This document shows, in pieces, positions 59,230 to 64,000 of a DNA stretch of 64,000 bases (within the stretch, counting starts at the first letter, position 1; the number at the start of each line of letters is the position of its first letter). This DNA is from Aquibium sp. A9E412. GTDB taxonomy: Bacteria > Pseudomonadota > Alphaproteobacteria > Rhizobiales > Rhizobiaceae. The DNA is taken from positions 43,247-107,246 of the forward strand of contig NZ_JAOAOP010000007.1 in assembly GCF_030398335.1 (NCBI RefSeq), written 5' to 3'. The notes under the pieces are model-generated. The model made no database searches and had not been told where the DNA came from. It was given only the letters and a program-made list of their open reading frames with translations. A program made the position numbers and the translations under genes.

Positions 59230-59269
59230 GCGTTGCCAGACGCAGGCAGGTCAGCAGAGGAGACCAGTC

Positions 59270-60358
59270 ATGACCGACCGCATCAAGCCTCCCTCCCACT
59301 CGCAGGCGATCCTGGCGAGCCGGCGCAGCTTCCTGAAGAAGGCGGGCCTCGGCGGCGCCGCGGCGGCGGCCTCGTCGCTCGCCGCGCCGGCCGTGCTCGC
59401 GCAGAACGGGCCGATCAAGTGGCGCCTGCAGACCTATTCGGGGGCACCGCTCGGCGCGCATGTCATCAAGCCGCAGATCGACGCCTTCAACGCCGCGGCC
59501 AATGGCGAGATGGAGATCGAGCTCTACTACGCCGACCAGCTCGTGCCGACCGGCGAGCTGTTCCGCGCGCTGCAGAACGGCACGATCGACGCCGTGCAGT
59601 CCGACGAGGCGACGATGGCCTCGCCCGTCGACATCTCGGTGTTCGGCGGCTACTTCCCCTTCGCCACCCGCTACAGCCTCGATGTCGCCTCGCTGTTCCG
59701 CTACTACGGGCTGCAGGAGATCTGGCAGGAGGCCTATGACGAGGTCGACAACGTCACCTGGCTGTCGTCGGGCGCCTGGGACCCGCTGCACATCTTCACC
59801 AAGGAGCCGATCCGCTCGCTCGCCGACATGCGCGGCAAGCGCGTCTTCGGCGTGCCGACGGCCGGCCGCTTCCTGTCGCGCTACGGGCTCATTCCGGTGA
59901 CGGTGCCGTGGGACGACGTCGAGGTGGCGCTGCAGACCGGCCAGCTCGACGGCGTCGCCTGGTGCGGCTTCACCGAGGCCTACGAGGTGGGCTGGGCCGA
60001 TGTCTGCAACTACGCGCTGACCAACTCCGTCACCGGCGCCTGGTTCGGCTCCTACTTCGCCAACACCGAGAGCTGGAACAAGGTGCCGCCGCACCTGCAG
60101 GAGCTGTTCAGGATCACCATCGACCAGTCGCACTACTACCGCCTGGTCTGGTACTGGGGCGGCGAGGCCAAGCTGCGCACCGAGGGCGAGAAGATGGAGC
60201 TCACCTCGCTGCCGCCGGAGGAGTGGGCGCAGGTGGTCGCCGACGCGGCCGAGTTCTGGGACGAGATCGCCGCCTCCTCCGAACGCGCCGGCCGGGTGGT
60301 GCAGGCGTTCAAGGACTACGCCGCGACGATGGAAGCGGCGGGCTACCCCTACCGCTGA
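59270..60358 (+). CDS. dctP: TRAP transporter substrate-binding protein (DctP family)
   Basis: A 362-residue periplasmic receptor with a canonical twin-arginine signal (SRRSFLKKAGLGGAAAAASS). The mature part starts IKWRLQTYSGAPLGAHVIKP. The central helix ADMRGKRVFGVPTAGRFL carries the conserved Arg that clamps a ligand carboxylate, which argues for an acidic substrate. AGAGGAG precedes the ATG. A GC hairpin follows the stop. Confidence 0.93.
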   Translation: MTDRIKPPSHSQAILASRRSFLKKAGLGGAAAAASSLAAPAVLAQNGPIKWRLQTYSGAPLGAHVIKPQIDAFNAAANGEMEIELYYADQLVPTGELFRALQNGTIDAVQSDEATMASPVDISVFGGYFPFATRYSLDVASLFRYYGLQEIWQEAYDEVDNVTWLSSGAWDPLHIFTKEPIRSLADMRGKRVFGVPTAGRFLSRYGLIPVTVPWDDVEVALQTGQLDGVAWCGFTEAYEVGWADVCNYALTNSVTGAWFGSYFANTESWNKVPPHLQELFRITIDQSHYYRLVWYWGGEAKLRTEGEKMELTSLPPEEWAQVVADAAEFWDEIAASSERAGRVVQAFKDYAATMEAAGYPYR

Positions 60359-60373
60359 CCGGCGCACGAAACC

Positions 60374-60399
60374 GGCGGGCGCGGCCCCCCGCGCCCGCC
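60374..60399 (+). terminator. Intrinsic terminator-like hairpin after dctP
   Basis: A perfect 11-bp stem (60374-60384 and 60389-60399) with a CCCC loop lies 16 bp past the dctP stop, followed by GCGTATCTTTG. The opposite gene ends at 60456, so it may work in both directions. Confidence 0.6.
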
Positions 60400-60455
60400 G
60401 CGTATCTTTGCCCCGCCCGACGCAACCGGACGGCCGACAACCGTTGGCCGGGGCT

Positions 60456-61700
60456 TCACCCGAACCGGCTATAGTCGAACCGGCGGGTGAGCTCCGTCGG
60501 TCGTCGTGCAGCCATCGACTTCGCGATCTCTTCACCCGCCACCGCAGACAGCGTGAGGCCGAGGTGGCCATGGCCGAAGTTGAGCCAGAGGTTCGGGTTG
60601 CTTCGGGTCTGGCCCATCACGGGAAGAGAATCGGGAAGGCAGGGCCTTTCGCCGGACCACCGAGAGTGCGGCTCCTCCTTCAGTGCGGGCCAGGCCTGCC
60701 GGACGTGCCCGACCAGAGCATCGGCCCGCCGCATGTCCACCGCACTGGAAAGCGGCGTGATCTCGACCGTCCCGGCAGCTCTGACGCCCTGGCGCATCGG
60801 CGTGACGAAGACCTTCCGGTCGGCGAGAACAACGATCCTGCGGATGCCGATGCCCGATTCCTCGAACTCGACATGGAAGCCTCTCTGGTTGGCAAGCGGA
60901 AGCTTGACGCCGATCTTCCGGAGCAGGTCCCGCGACCAGGCCCCGCCGCACAGAACCACCTCTTCGCATTCGCGGGTCTGCTGGCTGCACACCAGGCGGA
61001 CGGCGCGATCCCCGTCAAGTTCGATCGTCCTCACCTCGTCCGTTACAAGACGCACGCCGCCTTGCCGCAGCACGCTGCACAAACGCCCGACATAAGCGCC
61101 GGGGTCGACGATCATTCCCTGTTCGGGAAGGAACATGCCGGCCGTGTAGCGCGGCCCGATCGACGGTTCGATTTCGAGGATGCCCTCGCGGTCCAGTTCC
61201 TCGACCTGCACGCCATACTCTCTGCGAAGGTTCCAGCCGAAGCGGTCCCGTTCGCGGGCACGGATATCCGGATAGACATGCAGTTGCCCGGTCCGCTGCA
61301 GAAGGTCGAGCGAGCCGATCGCCTCGAGCAGATCGACATGCGCGCTCAGACTCGCGTCCAACAGCTTCGAGAGCGTTTCAGCGCTCGCCCTGATGCGGCG
61401 CTCCGACGATTCCATGAGGAAGCGGGCAAGCCAGAGGCTGTGATGGCGCAATCCCTCGACGGTCACACGCAGCGGCCCGGACGGGTCGAGGAGCATCCGC
61501 GGAATGTCGCGGATCATTCCCTTGTACGCAACGGGCACCACCGAGCCAGGGCTCACCGACCCCGCATTGCCGGATGATGCTCCGTCCGTCGAGAAGGACC
61601 GGTCGATCACCGTGACCCGCGCGCCGCGCTTCTGGAGGTGGAAAGCCGTGCAAAGTCCGACGATGCCACCGCCGATCACCGTGACCGACCGGTTCTCCAT
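60456..61700 (-). CDS. DadA-like FAD D-amino-acid dehydrogenase/oxidase
   Basis: A 414-residue DAO-family flavoprotein of the DadA group, which oxidises D-amino acids or N-methyl/imino acids. The FAD motif is VTVIGGGIVGLCTAFHLQKR, then SSGNAGSVSPGSVVP (near residue 46). The C-terminal NFGHGHLGLTLSAVAGEEI is the DadA signature. CAGGAGCGGAAA precedes the ATG at 61700. It was downstream of a TctC-type receptor gene that an IS element has cut. The reading frame has no stop between the transposase and this gene, so a read-through fusion is possible. Confidence 0.88.
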   Translation of the reverse strand: MENRSVTVIGGGIVGLCTAFHLQKRGARVTVIDRSFSTDGASSGNAGSVSPGSVVPVAYKGMIRDIPRMLLDPSGPLRVTVEGLRHHSLWLARFLMESSERRIRASAETLSKLLDASLSAHVDLLEAIGSLDLLQRTGQLHVYPDIRARERDRFGWNLRREYGVQVEELDREGILEIEPSIGPRYTAGMFLPEQGMIVDPGAYVGRLCSVLRQGGVRLVTDEVRTIELDGDRAVRLVCSQQTRECEEVVLCGGAWSRDLLRKIGVKLPLANQRGFHVEFEESGIGIRRIVVLADRKVFVTPMRQGVRAAGTVEITPLSSAVDMRRADALVGHVRQAWPALKEEPHSRWSGERPCLPDSLPVMGQTRSNPNLWLNFGHGHLGLTLSAVAGEEIAKSMAARRPTELTRRFDYSRFG

Positions 61701-61714
61701 TTTCCGCTCCTGTC

Positions 61715-61843
61715 CTATTCGATCGACACGCCGGCCCGTTCGGCCACGTCGATCCACCGGTCGATCTCGTTGCTCACGAACGCGCTCAGCTCTTCCGGCG
61801 TCGAATGAACGAGCGAGACACCGCGATCGGCCAATTGGTCGCG
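61715..61843 (-). pseudogene. 3' remnant of a TctC/Bug-type receptor gene
   Basis: On the minus strand the frame reads RDQLADRGVSLVHSTPEELS then AFVSNEIDRWIDVAERAGVS and a TAG at 61715-61717. This is the characteristic C-terminus of TctC/Bug receptors (STPEE..AF...EI.RW..V...AG). Everything upstream is replaced by the IS481 element from 61844. It ends 14 bp before the DadA-like start, so the two once formed an operon. Confidence 0.75.
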
Positions 61844-62801
61844 TGTTCAGTCCCGACATAAGCTGGGTGGGCTCGCGTAGAAAGCGCTCTGGTTCTGATG
61901 CCCATGCCTTGCAAATGGCCTCGTAGGGCGTGAGGCCGTTTAGGGTCTTGAGCCGTTTGGCGAAGTTGTAAGCGTCGAGGAACGTGGCGAGGTGAGCGCT
62001 CAATTGATGGTGGGTGCTGTAGTGATAACGCCGGACGGTCGCCTCCTTGAGCGTCCGGTTCATCCTCTCAACCTGGCCGTTGGTCCAAGGATGATTGGGC
62101 TTGGTGAAGCGATGCTCGATGCCGTGCTCCAGACAGACCCTGTCGAACATATGCACGCGATAGCGGGCAGTCGGTCCTGAGCGATGCTGGGTGGCGTCGC
62201 CGAACTGGATGCCGTTGTCGGTGAGTACGGTGTGGATCTTGTAGGGAACGGCGTCGGCCAAGGCTTGTAGGAAGCCGGCGGCCGTCTTGACGTTGGCGGC
62301 TCGATGCAGCTGGGCAAAGGCGAACTTGCTGGTTCTATCGATGGCCACGAATAGGTGGAGCTTGCCCTCCTCGGTCCTGACCTCGGCGATATCGATGTGG
62401 AAGTAGCCGATAGGATAGCGCCTGAAGGCCTTCTTGGGCTTGTCGCCTTCCACGTCCGGCAGCCGACTGATGCCGTGGCGCTGCAGGCACCGGTGCAGCG
62501 AGGAGCGGGTCAGATGCGGGATCGTCGCTTGCAGGGCATAGAGACAGTCGTCGAGCGGCAGCAGCGTGTGGCGCCGGAAGGCGACAATCGCCGCTTCCTC
62601 CTCAGGTGTCAGCACAGTCGAGCGGACGACCTTCGGGCCCATCGGGGCATCGTGGACGAAGGCCCGCTTGCGCCACTTGGCGACGGTCTTCTGGTTGAGC
62701 CCATACTGCACCGCTAACTCTTTGAGCGGAGCCTTCGATCGCTGTATCGCAGCTCGGATGGCGTGCGTCGTCGTGGCGCTGCCGTGAAGTACCTGGCCCA
62801 T
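61844..62801 (-). CDS. IS481-family DDE transposase (no own stop codon)
   Basis: About 319 residues within the element. The N-terminus has a helix-turn-helix (LKELAVQYGLNQKTVAKWRK). The integrase core rve has Asp in YFHIDIAEV, Asp in VLTDNGIQF and Glu in TNGQVERMNRTLKEA. ATG 62801 follows GGAGGGA. The frame runs through the left terminal repeat (REPTQLMSGLNT) into flanking DNA and on into the DadA-like gene without a stop. In other locations the stop would depend on the target. Confidence 0.85.
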
Positions 62802-62860
62802 ACCTGATCCCTCCAAACAGCATCAGCTAAACTGATTCCATCACATGGTGGGACCAGACA
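61844..62860 (-). mobile_element. IS481-family insertion sequence
   Basis: A 1,017-bp element. The terminal inverted repeats TGTTCAGTCCCGACATAAG (61844-61862) and, inverted, TGTCTGGTCCCACCATGTG (62842-62860) match in 12 of 19 positions. It carries one transposase gene. No target-site duplication can be seen because the left flank is the tctC remnant and the right flank is another IS. Confidence 0.8.
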
Positions 62861-62879
62861 CCTAGAGTATCCGTTTTGG

Positions 62880-63818
62880 TCAAGCCAGCCTTGGCGTCCA
62901 TTTTCGGCTGTCCCTGATCAGGGCGTTTGCGAGGACGATGAGCTTTCGCATGATGGCTGTGATGGCCTTTTTGGGTGGCTTTCCGACCGCGACGAGTTTT
63001 TCGTATTTTGCCTTTAGGTCGGGATTGAAGCGCATGGCGACGAGAGCGGGCATGTAGAGCGCTTGACGGACATTGGCCCGGCCGCCGCGAATGAAAGCGC
63101 GGCCGGTCCACTGGCCGGACTGCCGGGCGATGGGAGCCAGGCCAGCGAGCGATGCGGCCTGGCCGTTTTCGAGGGTGCCCAGTTCGGGCATGTCGATGAT
63201 CAGCGCGAAGGCTGTGATGGCCGAGACACCGGGTATCGACACGAGGATGTCGAAGCGTTCGCAGAGGCCGGCGTTGGCCTTGATCAAGGTGATGATCTCT
63301 TTCTCGATCGCGGCCATCTGACGCTCGATCTGCCGCAGTTGCTCCGTGTTGTGACGCTTGAGGATGGACAAGCTCAGGTTCTTTGCCCTGTTTCTGGCCG
63401 CCGTTCGGTTCTTCACCAGCGCCTCGCGGGCCATGTGCAGGTCCTTGAGATCGTTGAGCATCGGACTGCGCGCCGGCCGCGGCTCGAGTTCGAGCAGCGC
63501 GCCCATGCGCGCCAGCATGGCCGCATCCAGCCTGTCGGTCTTGGCGAACGTGCCGGTGGCCTCCGCAAACCGCCTTGCCTGGCGTGGATTGACCTTGACC
63601 ATGGCGCAACCCGTCTTTGCCAGCTTCCGTTCGAAGGCCCGGTGATAGGGTCCCGTCGGTTCGTAGACGATGCGCGGGCCGGTGTTCTCACCCACCCATG
63701 TCAGCAAGGCTTGGTGGCCGTGCCTGTCATTGGCGAAGCGTCGCGCTGCGCCGTCGCTCATGCGGTGGGCATCCAGATGGTCTTTCGAGATATCGACACC
63801 GATGGTATTGTTGGTCAT
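62880..63818 (-). CDS. IS110-family DEDD transposase
   Basis: A 312-residue RNA-guided-type recombinase of the IS110 family. The N-terminal RuvC-like domain carries DEDD acids: Asp in IGVDISKDHLDA, Glu in IVYEPTGPYH, and Asp residues in FAKTDRLDAAMLARMG. A coiled-coil segment spans about 120-185 (ERQMAAIEKEIITLIKANAG). The C-terminal Tnp domain (ASLAGLAPIARQSGQWTG) holds the serine expected to be catalytic. ATG 63818. It appears intact. Confidence 0.93.
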   Translation of the reverse strand: MTNNTIGVDISKDHLDAHRMSDGAARRFANDRHGHQALLTWVGENTGPRIVYEPTGPYHRAFERKLAKTGCAMVKVNPRQARRFAEATGTFAKTDRLDAAMLARMGALLELEPRPARSPMLNDLKDLHMAREALVKNRTAARNRAKNLSLSILKRHNTEQLRQIERQMAAIEKEIITLIKANAGLCERFDILVSIPGVSAITAFALIIDMPELGTLENGQAASLAGLAPIARQSGQWTGRAFIRGGRANVRQALYMPALVAMRFNPDLKAKYEKLVAVGKPPKKAITAIMRKLIVLANALIRDSRKWTPRLA

Positions 63819-64000
63819 CTTTCGCTTGTCCTGTGCTTGTCGTCCGCAGCCGAACTGCGGGTATCCATTCAGGCCTCAAGGGAAAGACGAGGGCGATCAC
63901 ACTCAAGCTCGACCCGTCAAACGGTCCGCGATCTTCCGATCCGACCCTCGCCGCCGGGAGCGGGCTGACACTCTCTCCCGGCGGTCCTGTCTTCGCCTGT
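63819..64000 (-). ncRNA. Candidate bridge-RNA region of the IS110 element
   Basis: The noncoding leader of the IS110 transposase contains two clear stems: CCGCAG/CTGCGG (63844-63849, 63855-63860; 5-base loop) and a perfect 10-bp stem (63951-63960, 63975-63984) with a 14-base loop. In characterised IS110-group elements this region encodes a bridge RNA whose loops pair with target and donor DNA. The assignment rests on position and stems only. The region may be cut by the window edge. Confidence 0.45.

Larger units (their letters stand above)
62861..64000 (-). mobile_element. IS110-family insertion sequence (continues past or ends near the window edge)
   Basis: An element with an IS110-type transposase, only about 20 bp after the gene and at least 180 bp of noncoding DNA before it. 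A long leader and short tail are characteristic of the IS110 group proper. IS110 elements lack terminal inverted repeats, so the outer boundaries are not fixed. Its short end abuts the IS481 terminus at 62860. Confidence 0.75.

Noticed and set aside
61838..62866. Target-site duplication flanking the IS481 element
   Set aside because: Left flank GGTCGCG and right flank CCTAGAG do not match, so no duplication is claimed.
1..64000. CRISPR arrays, tRNA or rRNA genes, known riboswitches
   Set aside because: No regularly spaced repeats of CRISPR form, no cloverleaf or rRNA segments and no familiar riboswitch core were seen on either strand.

Overview
The window is very GC-rich DNA packed with solute-uptake systems (dipeptide and polyamine-type ABC, TTT/TctABC, TRAP), GntR/LysR/MarR/DeoR/MocR regulators and Tat-type binding-protein signals. 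It also carries a dispersed intergenic repeat of the kind seen in rhizobial genomes. This fits an alphaproteobacterium, most likely Hyphomicrobiales (Rhizobiales), in a catabolic accessory region. No rRNA, tRNA, CRISPR array or replication origin was recognised.

Layout. 1-4.7 kb: SnoaL-like protein, MocR regulator, and a CobW GTPase overlapping a YtcJ-type amidohydrolase. 4.7-11.5 kb: LysR regulator and a complete dipeptide-type ABC operon. 11.6-18.6 kb: minus-strand operon of GntR regulator, tctCBA, enoyl-CoA hydratase, CoA-transferase and ureohydrolase, with a palindromic GntR-type operator upstream. 19.1-21.0 kb: Kef-type antiporter and TetR regulator. 21.1-29.6 kb: PuuB-like oxidase, cupin, and a PotABCD-like transporter between two creatinase-like M24 proteins. 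29.8-32.5 kb: divergent ferric-reductase-like flavocytochrome and five-haem cytochrome c around an FNR/FixK-type box. 32.6-39.1 kb: MarR regulator and an aryl-CoA cluster (monooxygenase/Old-Yellow-Enzyme fusion, CoA ligase, AhpD-like protein, LivK-like binding protein). 39.2-46.3 kb: histidine kinase with a cysteine-less molybdopterin-fold partner, a DUF3828-like secreted protein, a repeat-rich VWA protein, a membrane protein and a LuxR-type response regulator. 46.3-47.4 kb: repeats, an IS481 relic and two small genes. 47.5-56.4 kb: seven-gene minus-strand operon combining GlpA/GlpK-like enzymes with a glutamine-synthetase-like ligase, ALDH, iron-ADH and an N-formylglutamate-amidohydrolase-like enzyme. 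56.6-60.4 kb: DeoR regulator and TRAP transporter. 60.4-64.0 kb: DadA-like oxidase behind a TctC gene truncated by an IS481 element, which abuts an IS110 element that may carry a bridge-RNA region.

How they work together. Most blocks pair one importer with the enzymes for its presumed ligand and one adjacent regulator. The least conventional blocks are the polyol/gamma-glutamyl operon with its TRAP system, the M24/polyamine-type cluster, the cytochrome/flavocytochrome divergon, and the mobile-element junction at the right end. Substrates are inferred from family and context and are mostly not determined by the sequence.
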